NCBI GenBank assembly: GCA_964558915.1
Contig: CAZLFV010000011.1
Span: 1-43,571, forward strand
Length of the DNA: 43,571 nucleotides
From: CAZKEW01 sp964558915
GTDB taxonomy: Bacteria; Acidobacteriota; Aminicenantia; Aminicenantales; UBA8522
Direction of reading: 5' to 3'
Part shown: positions 1 through 7,038 of the stretch, piece after piece
How the letters are laid out: each line of letters begins with the position of its first letter
Position numbering within the stretch: the stretch's first letter is position 1
Notes under the pieces: generated by a model
Databases searched by the model: none
Seen by the model: the letters and a program-made list of their open reading frames with translations, nothing else
Told to the model about the DNA's origin: nothing
Translations under genes and position numbers: made by a program

Positions 1-183
1 AGAATTCGGCGGGATGCCGCTATAATCCGCGAGCGGGAGGATGACCTGTTCTGGCTCCGGAGTCGGCGGGAAGAGGAACTTGATAATCGGATAGGCAAAG
101 GACGCGGCCAACGCTCCCAGCCATCCTCCCAGGAGCCCATTGAGAAACTGGCGTCGCGTAAAAACAGAATGCTTAAGCTTCAT
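1..183 (-). CDS. Rieske iron-sulfur protein, N-terminal part (runs off the window)
   Basis: This is a partial gene of 61 codons; its 3' end lies beyond base 1. It was found by reading the minus strand beyond sdhB. The protein starts MKLKHSVFTRRQFLNG, continues with a hydrophobic stretch (about residues 15-38), then a Pro-rich hinge (FLFPPTPEPE) and an LPLADYSGIPP segment. The twin-arginine-like TRRQFL followed by one membrane anchor and a PP-rich hinge is the usual N-terminus of Rieske subunits of quinol:cytochrome c reductases (QcrA type). The 2Fe-2S domain itself is outside the window, so the call rests on the N-terminus and context. Its ATG overlaps the sdhB stop (ATGA), so the two genes are probably translationally coupled. 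It could instead be another Tat-exported Rieske or iron-sulfur protein. Confidence 0.7.
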   Translation of the reverse strand, partial: MKLKHSVFTRRQFLNGLLGGWLGALAASFAYPIIKFLFPPTPEPEQVILPLADYSGIPPNS

Positions 184-905
184 TTTCTCAGCCTGAGCGC
201 CCTGATAATTTTTTCCACGACGAGTTTGCGCCTCAGTCCTTCGATGCCGTCGGCCGGCCTGACATTCTTCGGACAGACCTCGTTGCACTTGAAAATCGTA
301 TCGCATCCCCAGGCGCCGGACTCCGTGTTTACGCGCGACCATCGGGCATAGCCTCTTTTGTCCCTTGGGTCCTTGACAAAGCGGTAGAGCTTGGCCAAAG
401 CCGCCGGGCCCAGGTAGTTTTCATTGCGCGCGACAACCGGACAGGCACTGTAACAGCAGCCGCAGAGAATACAGGCAATGTACTGGTCGATCTTTTCCAT
501 TTCTTTATCTTCAACCCTGTGCCCTTTCTCGGGCTTCTCCTGGCCGGCGAAAAGATACGGCCCGATTTTGTCCAGGGCCGTCCAGAAAGGCTCCATGTCA
601 ACGACCAGGTCCTTCTGGATCTCCAGGTTGGGAAGAGGCTCGATGACAATAAGGGCGGAGTTCAGGGATCCCACCATGGTCCGGCAAGCCAGGTCGGGCT
701 TCCCGTTGATCACCAAAGCGCAGGACCCGCAGATCGCCTCCCGGCAACTGTACCTGAAGGAAAGCGTGCAGTCGTGTTCATTCCGGATCTCCATCAAAGC
801 TTCCAGGAGTGATTTTTTCTCCTGAGTCTTATAGCTAAAATCCTGAAAATGCGGACACTGGTCCTCGACCGGGTCGAACCTCAGGATCCGAAAAGTATAT
901 TCCAT
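180..905 (-). CDS. sdhB: Succinate dehydrogenase/fumarate reductase iron-sulfur subunit
   Basis: This is the electron-transfer subunit of complex II, passing electrons from the SdhA flavin to quinone on the cytoplasmic face of the membrane. The 241-aa length is typical. All cluster ligands are visible: the 2Fe-2S set C54, C59, C62 and C74 (CREAICGSC); the 4Fe-4S set C144, C147 and C150 (CILCGCC) with C210; and the 3Fe-4S set C154, C200 and C206. The start ATG lies 1 nt after the sdhA stop, and its own stop overlaps the ATG of the downstream Rieske gene. It belongs to the sdhC-sdhA-sdhB-Rieske operon. Whether the enzyme runs as succinate dehydrogenase or fumarate reductase cannot be told from this subunit alone. 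Confidence 0.97.
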   Translation of the reverse strand: MEYTFRILRFDPVEDQCPHFQDFSYKTQEKKSLLEALMEIRNEHDCTLSFRYSCREAICGSCALVINGKPDLACRTMVGSLNSALIVIEPLPNLEIQKDLVVDMEPFWTALDKIGPYLFAGQEKPEKGHRVEDKEMEKIDQYIACILCGCCYSACPVVARNENYLGPAALAKLYRFVKDPRDKRGYARWSRVNTESGAWGCDTIFKCNEVCPKNVRPADGIEGLRRKLVVEKIIRALRLRK

Positions 906-906
906 C

Positions 907-2604
907 CTAATATTTTCTCTCTTCGGGCTTGTATTTGGTGATCTTCACATCCCGGTAGCTGACATCCGGCTGGCCATCCTTGAGACTGACCAGGGTGTGC
1001 TTGAGCCAGTCCTGGTCGTTGCGCTGCGGAAAATCGAGGCGGAAATGCGAGCCGCGTGTCTCTTCGCGCCGGAGCGCACCCAGCGTGATGGCCTCAGTCA
1101 AGTCCAGCATATAGCCGAATTCGATCAAATTAACGATCGCCTGGCTGTAGCGCAGGCAGCGGCCCCGAAGACGGGCCCGGCTATAATCTTCTCTGATCTG
1201 GCGGATGCCTTCCAGGGCTTCGACCAGCTGCTTTTTCGTCCGGAAAAGCCCCACCTTTTCGCTCATGATGACTTTGAGTTTGTTGAGGAGATCGTGCGCT
1301 TTTTCTCCAGAGGACCGGCTCATCCATTCTTCGACCTTATTCCTCTCCGCCGTGGCCTCATCGAGCAGGATCTGATTGTTTGCGTGCTTTCGCTCGCGCC
1401 CCTGCACATAATGAGAGGCTTCTTCGCCTGCGATCTTACCGAAGACGATCGTTTCCAGCAACGAGTTCCCGCCCAGGCGGTTCGCACCGTGGACACTCAC
1501 GCAAGCGCATTCCCCAGCCCCGTAGAAGCCCTTGAGGGCCGAGGCCCCGCGCGCGTCCACATCAATGCCGCCCATGGAGTAATGCTGGGCCGGCTGGATG
1601 GGAATTGGAGTTTTCACCGGGTCGATGCCGGCAAAATTGAGGCAGATCTCTCTGACCGCCGGCAGCCTTTTGTTAATCGCCTTCTCTCCGAGATGCCTCA
1701 GGTCCAGGTGGACATATTCATTCTCGAACCCGTTGCCTTTGTCGATTTCTGTCTGGATGGCGCGGGCCACAATATCCCGGGGGGCCAGCTCCATCGCGGA
1801 CGGAGCGTAATCAGCCATGAATCTCTGTCCTTTGTTGTTCAGGAGATACCCACCCTCACCGCGCGCCCCTTCGGTTATCAGGATATTCTTGCCGTAAAGA
1901 GACGTCGGATGAAACTGGACGAACTCCATGTCTTTGAGGGCGACTCCGGCCCTGTAGGCGATTCCGATTCCGCTCCCATGGTTGATGTAGGCGTTGGTCG
2001 TCTTGAGATAGACTCGGCCGTAGCCGCCCGTGGCAAAGATGACGGAACGCGCCCGGAGGGGCAAAATCTCTCCTGTGGCCAAGTCATAAACGACGACTCC
2101 CTCGCATCTTCCGTTATCCACGACGAGCTTCGTCACCAGAGCTTCGCTGTAAACCTTGACCTGCTTCTTGAGCGATTGCTCGTAGAGCGTGTGGAGGATG
2201 ACCAGGCCTGTGCGGTCGGCCGCATAGCAGGTCCGGGGAAAGCCCGCCCCTCCAAACGGCCTCTGAGCAATGACGCCGCCGGGAAACCGGCTGAAAGGGA
2301 CACCGTGGAAGTCCAATTCATAGATGGCCGGGACGGCTTTCTGGCACATCAGCTCAGCCGCATCCTGGTCGGCGAGATAGTCGCTGCCCTTGATGGTATC
2401 AAAAGCGTGCCGGTCCCAGCTGTCATCCCTCCCGTCAGGGTTATTCCCCAGGGCGGCATTGATTCCGCCCTGAGCCGCCACTGAGTGAGACCGAAGGGGA
2501 TGAACCCGCGTGATGACGGCAACAGAAAGACGGGAGTCAGCGGCCAGGGCAGCGGAGAGGCCGGCCAGCCCGCCTCCGACAACCAGGATGTCGTGAGTGA
2601 TCAT
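907..2604 (-). CDS. sdhA: Succinate dehydrogenase/fumarate reductase flavoprotein subunit
   Basis: This is the catalytic subunit of complex II; it interconverts succinate and fumarate using covalently bound FAD. The protein has 565 aa, normal for the family. The N-terminal dinucleotide-binding motif is VVGGGLAGLSAA (about residues 8-19). The flavinylation segment SHSVAAQGG contains H40, the expected covalent FAD histidine. The dicarboxylate/active-site region HPTSLYG and the C-terminal segment with ANRLGGNSLLE are present. The ATG directly abuts the sdhC stop, and the TAG stop is 1 nt before sdhB, so the subunits are co-translated. Confidence 0.97.
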   Translation of the reverse strand: MITHDILVVGGGLAGLSAALAADSRLSVAVITRVHPLRSHSVAAQGGINAALGNNPDGRDDSWDRHAFDTIKGSDYLADQDAAELMCQKAVPAIYELDFHGVPFSRFPGGVIAQRPFGGAGFPRTCYAADRTGLVILHTLYEQSLKKQVKVYSEALVTKLVVDNGRCEGVVVYDLATGEILPLRARSVIFATGGYGRVYLKTTNAYINHGSGIGIAYRAGVALKDMEFVQFHPTSLYGKNILITEGARGEGGYLLNNKGQRFMADYAPSAMELAPRDIVARAIQTEIDKGNGFENEYVHLDLRHLGEKAINKRLPAVREICLNFAGIDPVKTPIPIQPAQHYSMGGIDVDARGASALKGFYGAGECACVSVHGANRLGGNSLLETIVFGKIAGEEASHYVQGRERKHANNQILLDEATAERNKVEEWMSRSSGEKAHDLLNKLKVIMSEKVGLFRTKKQLVEALEGIRQIREDYSRARLRGRCLRYSQAIVNLIEFGYMLDLTEAITLGALRREETRGSHFRLDFPQRNDQDWLKHTLVSLKDGQPDVSYRDVKITKYKPEERKY

Positions 2605-2913
2605 TCAGTAGTTCCTGGTAAAATAAAGGACGAGCAGGGCCCCGCTCAAGATGATGCCGAGAATTGTAGAAATCCAGAACAGCAGTTTTTCCTTACGCAC
2701 ACCGCTATCTATTATGACGGTTCTCAGGCCGTAGAGGCCATGGAAGACGACGGCAACAATAAGCAGCGAGTCGATGAGCGGGTTGGTATGAAGCACGAGG
2801 GCCCAGTCGGGCTTCTGCTGTTTGGTCATTAAAAAGAAAGAGGTCAGAAATTTGAAGCTGAGAAGAACGATGAGGAGGAGCCCCGTCACCCGGTGGAAAA
2901 CCCAGACAAACAT
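2605..2913 (-). CDS. sdhC: Succinate dehydrogenase cytochrome b membrane subunit (SdhC type)
   Basis: This is a 102-aa membrane anchor of complex II that should bind haem b and quinone. Three transmembrane segments are visible: about residues 1-29 (start MFVWVFHRVTG), 43-66 (with VVFHGLYGLR, a likely haem-ligand His) and 77-100. The open frame extends to a TTG at 2955, but the ATG at 2913 is chosen because GGGAAGGGAG lies just upstream and a promoter overlaps the longer version. It is the first gene of the operon. No second anchor (sdhD) is present; this single 3-TM protein is the only membrane subunit in the cluster. Confidence 0.88.
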   Translation of the reverse strand: MFVWVFHRVTGLLLIVLLSFKFLTSFFLMTKQQKPDWALVLHTNPLIDSLLIVAVVFHGLYGLRTVIIDSGVRKEKLLFWISTILGIILSGALLVLYFTRNY

Positions 2914-2938
2914 AGATGTCTCCCTTCCCGAAAGACTA

Positions 2939-2968
2939 TTAATACTCGAAGTCAAAAAACATTGTCAA
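2939..2968 (-). promoter_or_regulatory. Promoter of the sdhCAB-Rieske operon
   Basis: On the minus strand, TTGACA (2968-2963) is followed after 18 nt by TATTAA (2944-2939). The predicted start point is about 20 nt upstream of the sdhC ATG. The -35 box begins 8 nt from the edge of repeat copy A. Confidence 0.6.
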
Positions 2969-2975
2969 GAAAATT

Positions 2976-3140
2976 CCCCCCGACGAGGCTCGGGTGTGGG
3001 TTCGTCAGCCCGCTCGTTTCCCCAGCGAGGAAACTCGCTTCGGCTCATCCTTCGCTCTTCTCTCCCTTCGGTCGAGAAACCGTGCCCGCTCAGCCTTCGA
3101 CGGGCCTCCTCGCCCACCACCCTCGCCTCTTCCCCCGGGG
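2976..3140 (+). repeat. Interspersed repeat, copy A (diverged, outer ends missing)
   Basis: This stretch is clearly related to the elements at 4813-5015 and 6730-6931. It shares the CCCCCCGACGAGGCTCGGG opening, the internal TTCCCCAGCGAGGAAA hairpin, the AACCGTGCCCGCTC block and a closing CCTCGCC...CCCCGGGG. It is in the same orientation as copy C but has many substitutions and lacks the outer GGGT and ACCC ends, so it looks like an older or truncated copy. It fills the space between two divergent promoters (sdhC and the gene at 3227). Open frames across it are not believed to be genes. Confidence 0.8.
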
Positions 3141-3141
3141 C

Positions 3142-3171
3142 TTGACTCCCTCTTTTCGCCTGCGATATAAA
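3142..3171 (+). promoter_or_regulatory. Promoter of the fucose-isomerase-like gene
   Basis: TTGACT (3142-3147) and TATAAA (3166-3171) are separated by 18 nt, beginning 2 nt after repeat copy A ends. The expected leader is about 50 nt and carries an AAGGAG ribosome binding site. Confidence 0.55.
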
Positions 3172-3226
3172 CTTCTTGAAATGCCTTAAAAACAATTCGC
3201 TCTTGCTGTGGAAAAGGAGACACTTG

Positions 3227-4753
3227 ATGGATAAAATCGTTGACATATATCTCCCCCTCGACGGCCGTGAAGAGTCCAACCGGGTAGTCTGGCCGGTGGC
3301 AAAAAGACAGCTCCAGGAGCTCGTCCAGGTCATCAAGAAATGCGGCTGGACACCGCATGTTCTGAACCCGGTCAAGCCCATTTCTAGTGTCGCCGAGGGG
3401 ATGAAAGTGATCAAGAAAGCCAAGGGCCGCCGATTTATCAATTTCATGGCCGGCTGGGCCTACCCCGACTTTTCTGTCAGCCCGATGGGACAGCTTTCCC
3501 CTGATGTGCCCAAGCTACTTCTCGGGAGCGCGATCAAGGATTTCCCGGGCAATGTGGCGCTTTTTGCCGCAGCTTCCGGAACAGCCCATGTCGGGATTAA
3601 GACGGACAGGCTGTTTATCGAAAAATTCAAGAACCACGGGGATTATAGTGATGCGCTCCAGTCTTTTCTCAGCCAGGGCAGGTTCCAGCCGTCCTATCCC
3701 AAGGTTATCCAAGTGACGCCGACAAACAAGCACCGGCAGAAGGCCAAAAGAATCAAGAAAAAGCTTAGCGGCTCAATTTACGGGGCGGTGGGGCCGCGTT
3801 CCATGCAGATGTGGAACAAGATCTCCGAGGCGGATTTTTTAAGGTATTTCAGAGCCGCCCGGGAAGGGTTCGACGGGCTGCGGCTTTTAAAAATGACCGA
3901 GAAGGTATCCGACAAACGCGCTCAAAGGGCTATGGACTTTCTCGTCCGCCATGGAATGGACCTAAGGCTGGGGACAGATCCCAGGAGACACTTGACCAAG
4001 GAGATGGTGCTTTTCCAGATGAAAGTATATTTTGCGCTCCTTGAACTCCGGAGGCAGTTCGGGGTGGATTTTATCGGAGTCCAGGATCAGCTCGACTGGG
4101 TCGAACATTACCCGGCCACGGACCTCGCCCTCGGCCTCCTTAACAATAAACTCAGACCTGAGTCGGACGGAGAGACCTTGGTTGCAGCCACCGAAGCGGA
4201 CGACGGCGCCGGCCTCACCATGCAGCTTCTGAAGCTCTTGAGCGGCGGTGAGCCCGTAGGGTTCAACGACCTCCGCTACTGGGACTCCGAAAGGGGCCTC
4301 TACTGGTTTATCAACTCGGGCGCTCTCGCGCCTTTCTTTGCCTACGGAAGGCATGATTCCCTGGCCGGGTCATGGTCAGTCCGGCAGACCGGCATGTACT
4401 TCAGGCAAGGAGGAGGCACGTGTTCCTGCGTCGTCCGCGTGCCCGGGGTGGTTACTTGGGCCCGCTTTTCCTATCGCGATCACAAAATATATCTTAGCGC
4501 CGGCCGGGGTGTCACGGACGTCCCCTCTGAGAGAGATTGGAAAGAACGCTCCAAGAACTGCAACCCCGAGTGGCCCCACTGGTATTTGAAGCTCTGCGGC
4601 AGAGTCGAATGGAAGGTCAATTCCAATCATCCGGTCACGGTCCTCGGAGACCACCTCGCTGAACTCAAGGCCGTGGCCGAGGAACTCGGAATTCCGTTTG
4701 AATGTTATGACTACCGCACGCCCTCAGAGATCCGGGACGGCGCTTCTCTCTAG
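3227..4753 (+). CDS. L-fucose/L-arabinose isomerase-fold protein
   Basis: This 508-aa cytoplasmic protein has the layout of the L-fucose isomerase family: an N-terminal alpha/beta half, then a C-terminal half with the metal site. Candidate Mn ligands are E323 in ATEADDGAG, D348 in GFNDLRYWD, and a His in the late WPHWYLK segment. The E-to-D spacing and the late His match the E/D/H triad known in FucI. The C-terminal GGGTCSC and VTVLGDHL segments also fit. The ATG at 3227 is chosen over an upstream one at 3176 because AAGGAG lies 8 nt before it. No other sugar catabolism gene is adjacent, so the substrate is unknown and it may not be a fucose enzyme. Confidence 0.72.
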   Translation: MDKIVDIYLPLDGREESNRVVWPVAKRQLQELVQVIKKCGWTPHVLNPVKPISSVAEGMKVIKKAKGRRFINFMAGWAYPDFSVSPMGQLSPDVPKLLLGSAIKDFPGNVALFAAASGTAHVGIKTDRLFIEKFKNHGDYSDALQSFLSQGRFQPSYPKVIQVTPTNKHRQKAKRIKKKLSGSIYGAVGPRSMQMWNKISEADFLRYFRAAREGFDGLRLLKMTEKVSDKRAQRAMDFLVRHGMDLRLGTDPRRHLTKEMVLFQMKVYFALLELRRQFGVDFIGVQDQLDWVEHYPATDLALGLLNNKLRPESDGETLVAATEADDGAGLTMQLLKLLSGGEPVGFNDLRYWDSERGLYWFINSGALAPFFAYGRHDSLAGSWSVRQTGMYFRQGGGTCSCVVRVPGVVTWARFSYRDHKIYLSAGRGVTDVPSERDWKERSKNCNPEWPHWYLKLCGRVEWKVNSNHPVTVLGDHLAELKAVAEELGIPFECYDYRTPSEIRDGASL

Positions 4754-4812
4754 GACCCAAGTCCAGCGGTTAGCAGCTCCGTTTCCGTGCTACTAAGGCG
4801 GTGGTCTAGAGA

Positions 4813-5015
4813 GGGTGACATGGCCGCAGTGCCCACCCTGGGGGATGAGGCGAGGGATGATGTGGCGAGAAGTCCGTATGAGCGACGAGCGGGCACGGTT
4901 CCTCGAAGAGGAGAGCGAGGAGCGAATCGAGCAAGATTTCCTCGCTGGGGAAATCGCAGCGTGACTTCGAGCCACATCTCCCGAGCCTCGTCGGGGGGAA
5001 GCCGTGGCAGGACCC
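4813..5015 (-). mobile_element. MITE-like element, copy B
   Basis: This is a 203-bp element, inverted relative to copies A and C. It begins GGGT and ends ACCC on the plus strand, with imperfect terminal inverted repeats (GGGTCCTGCCACGGC at one end). Over the roughly 165-bp core I count about five differences from copy C. The length, the matching ends, the inner inverted arms (GATGTGGC..GAAGTC type) and the lack of coding capacity suggest a non-autonomous transposable element. No clear target-site duplication is visible. An open frame reading through it into the exported-protein gene is an artefact. Confidence 0.72.
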
Positions 5016-5071
5016 TATTCCAGAACAAAATGATCACGGAAACAAAGCTGCCATCGTCGCAGCAAGAGATG

Positions 5072-5100
5072 TTGCTTTGCGCGCCCGTTTTCCCTATAAT
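5072..5100 (+). promoter_or_regulatory. Promoter of the exported protein gene
   Basis: TTGCTT (5072-5077) and a perfect TATAAT (5095-5100) are separated by 17 nt. The leader to the ATG at 5150 is about 43 nt and contains GAGGAGG. Confidence 0.65.
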
Positions 5101-5149
5101 GGCGTTTCTTGTTCTACACGATGAACCCGATAAAAATGAGGAGGTTTTC

Positions 5150-5878
5150 ATGAAAAAACTTTTAACGGCTTTCTCTCTGCTTCTAATGCTGGCCGTGCTG
5201 GCGAGCGCGGATTTTTTTGTCAAAACCAAGACTCACACGGATGCGTTTTCCATTATGGGACAAGACCAGCCGGCCAAAGACGAGATCATGGAGCAGTGGT
5301 TCGGAGATGACCAATTCGCCGCGGTCATGTCAAAACTATCAATTGTCGTAGATCTAAAGAAAAATATGCTCTATTGGATCAACCAAGAACAGAAGACATA
5401 TATTGAATCCACACTTCCGTTCGATTTTGCAAAGATTGCTCCTGCTGAGATGGCTCCTATGCTCTCCCAGATGATGAAGATGACTGTGACAGTCGCTCCC
5501 AACGGCCAGACCAAGACCATCGGCCAGTGGAAATGCTCCGGCTATGATGTCTCAATTCAGATGATGATGATGCAATTCAAAATGGCTGTCTGGGCGACAA
5601 CAGACGTTCCTTTTGACCTGGAAAAGTTTTACAGGCTTTATGCCAACGTTCTCAAAGCGCAGATGCGGATTGATGACGCCGCCGTCGAGGAAATGCGGAA
5701 GATCAAAGGCTACTGGATCTCCAGTGAAGTGACTGCGGAAATCATGGGCACAAGCATGAAGTCAACGAGTGAGGTCATCGAAATATCCAAAAAGACTCCT
5801 GACGCCTCAGTCTATTCGGTACCGGCCGGATTCACCAAGCAGGACAAGTTGAGCATGCAGGACATGCAGAGAAGATAA
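5150..5878 (+). CDS. Exported protein of unknown function (DUF4412-like)
   Basis: This is a 242-aa protein with a clear Sec signal peptide (MKKLLTAFSLLLMLAVLASA, cleavage probably after ASA) and no further membrane segments, so it is likely periplasmic. The mature part carries KTKTHTDAF, a Met-rich centre (MAPMLSQMMKM) and a WKCSGYDV segment. The overall pattern (exported, beta-rich, WxCxGY-like centre, late YSVPAGFTKQ) recalls DUF4412-type periplasmic proteins; this is a weak recognition and no function is claimed. The ATG at 5150 is chosen for its GAGGAGG site and signal peptide; an in-frame upstream extension is repeat-derived. A strong hairpin begins at its stop codon. Confidence 0.8.
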   Translation: MKKLLTAFSLLLMLAVLASADFFVKTKTHTDAFSIMGQDQPAKDEIMEQWFGDDQFAAVMSKLSIVVDLKKNMLYWINQEQKTYIESTLPFDFAKIAPAEMAPMLSQMMKMTVTVAPNGQTKTIGQWKCSGYDVSIQMMMMQFKMAVWATTDVPFDLEKFYRLYANVLKAQMRIDDAAVEEMRKIKGYWISSEVTAEIMGTSMKSTSEVIEISKKTPDASVYSVPAGFTKQDKLSMQDMQRR

Positions 5879-5914
5879 TCTGTTTCCCGCCGGCGAATAC
5901 GCGGGCAGATTATC
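5874..5914 (+). terminator. Long hairpin overlapping the stop codon (no T tract)
   Basis: GATAATCTG (5874-5882) pairs perfectly with CAGATTATC (5906-5914), and inside it CCCGC (5886-5890) pairs with GCGGG (5901-5905), leaving a 10-nt loop and a 3-nt bulge. The TAA stop of the exported protein lies in the 5' arm. With no T run after it, it may stabilise the 3' end, act as an attenuator, or be a Rho-linked terminator before rlmB. Confidence 0.5.
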
Positions 5915-5924
5915 ATAAGGGCTG

Positions 5925-6653
5925 ATGGAAAAAGTCAGCCGCCTCAACCCTATCGTCGAAATCCTGAGGGCTTCCTCCGGCCGGGTCCATAAAGTCCTCA
6001 TCCAGAAGGAAAAAGGTCCGGGCAGAATCTCGGAAGTGATCGGCCTGGCCCGGGCGAACGATGTCCCCTATGTTTTTGTACCCAAGCACAAGCTCGACGT
6101 CCTTGCCCCAGGGCACCAGGGGGCTGTGGCTTTGCTTTCGGCCAAAGAATTCTCTTCTCTGGAAGATATTCTGAAAAGGGCTCATAATCCGTTTCTTGTC
6201 CTCCTCGACGAAATCGAGGACCCCCAAAACCTCGGCGCGATCATCCGGAGCGCTGAAGGCGCCGGCGCCGACGGAATCCTCCTCCCAGAAAGACGATCTA
6301 CCGGCCTGACCGAAGCCGCCCTCTCGGTCTCTGCCGGAGCAGCTGCGCACGTGAAAGTTGGTCGCGTGAAAAACCTGGCCCAGGCCATGGATGACCTCAA
6401 GAAGCGCGGCCTCTGGCTTGTCGGCGCGGAAGGCGGAAGCCGGGAAATGTGGTATGATTTTGACTACACGGTTCCGATCGGAATAGTCTTCGGGTCTGAG
6501 GGCAAAGGCCTTCGCCGCCTGACCAGGGAAAAATGCGATAAGCTCCTCTCGATTCCCCTCTTCGGCCGGGTCAACTCACTGAATGTCGCTGCCGCCGCCG
6601 CCGTTTTCTTTTTTGAGGTCGTGCGCCAAAGAACACGACAAAAACAGCCCTGA
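5925..6653 (+). CDS. rlmB: 23S rRNA 2'-O-ribose methyltransferase (SpoU/TrmH family, RlmB type)
   Basis: This 242-aa SPOUT-fold enzyme should methylate the 2'-O of a guanosine in 23S rRNA (G2251 in E. coli for RlmB) using S-adenosylmethionine. The N-terminal substrate-binding part has the NPIVEILRAS opening and AVALLSA strand. The three SpoU motifs are present: DPQNLGAIIRSAEGAGADG (about residues 99-117), IGIVFGSEGKGLRR, and IPLFGRVNSLNVAAAAAV near the C-terminus. It lies 46 nt after the exported protein gene. RlmB is the likeliest member, but other tRNA/rRNA TrmH-like enzymes share these motifs. Confidence 0.85.
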   Translation: MEKVSRLNPIVEILRASSGRVHKVLIQKEKGPGRISEVIGLARANDVPYVFVPKHKLDVLAPGHQGAVALLSAKEFSSLEDILKRAHNPFLVLLDEIEDPQNLGAIIRSAEGAGADGILLPERRSTGLTEAALSVSAGAAAHVKVGRVKNLAQAMDDLKKRGLWLVGAEGGSREMWYDFDYTVPIGIVFGSEGKGLRRLTREKCDKLLSIPLFGRVNSLNVAAAAAVFFFEVVRQRTRQKQP

Positions 6654-6729
6654 GGACACCACAAAATCCGCCTATTTCTATAACTGCGCTGCAGACCACG
6701 ACCCAAAATTGCCGCCAGAACTCGCCAAT

Positions 6730-6931
6730 GGGTAGCGCGGCTGGGGGCCCCCGACGAGGCTCGGGAGATGTGGCTCGAAGTCACGCTGCGATTTCCCCAG
6801 CGAGGAAATCTTGCTCGATTCGCTCCTCGCTCTCCTCTTTGAGGAACCGTGCCCGCTCGTCGCTCATACGGACTTCTCGCCACATCCTCCCTCGCCTCAC
6901 TCCCCGGGCGAGGGATGCCGCGACAGGACCC
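6730..6931 (+). mobile_element. MITE-like element, copy C
   Basis: This 202-bp element has ends GGGTAGCGCGGC and GCCGCGACAGGACCC, which form imperfect terminal inverted repeats with GGGT/ACCC tips. Inner arms GATGTGGCTCGAAGTC (6767-6782) and GACTTCTCGCCACATC (6871-6886) pair at 14 of 16 positions, so a single strand could fold into a long interrupted hairpin. It is nearly identical to copy B in the core but inverted with respect to it. No transposase is encoded. The rest of the 6654-7038 gap holds only the accA promoter. Confidence 0.75.
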
Positions 6932-6972
6932 GTTGCCAAGCCCCAGTGGTTATTTTGGCCCTAAACGTCGGC

Positions 6973-7002
6973 TTGACAATATTTTCCCCTCGCCTATAGA
7001 AT
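6973..7002 (+). promoter_or_regulatory. Promoter of accA-hisS-aspS
   Basis: TTGACA (6973-6978) is followed by TATAGAAT. Taking TAGAAT (6997-7002) as the -10 gives an 18-nt spacer; taking TATAGA (6995-7000) gives 16. It lies just after MITE-like copy C. Confidence 0.6.
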
Positions 7003-7038
7003 AGGCAAGGAAATTGACCCTGTCCTGCACCAAAGCCG

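Noticed and set aside
997..2484. A 495-codon open frame on the plus strand opposite sdhA
   Set aside because: It is antisense to a fully conserved flavoprotein gene, has no ribosome binding site and no recognisable protein pattern; GC-rich codon bias opens the opposite strand.
4770..4796. Imperfect hairpin TTAGCAGC/GCTACTAA after the fucose-isomerase-like gene
   Set aside because: One mismatch and no T tract; too weak to call a terminator.
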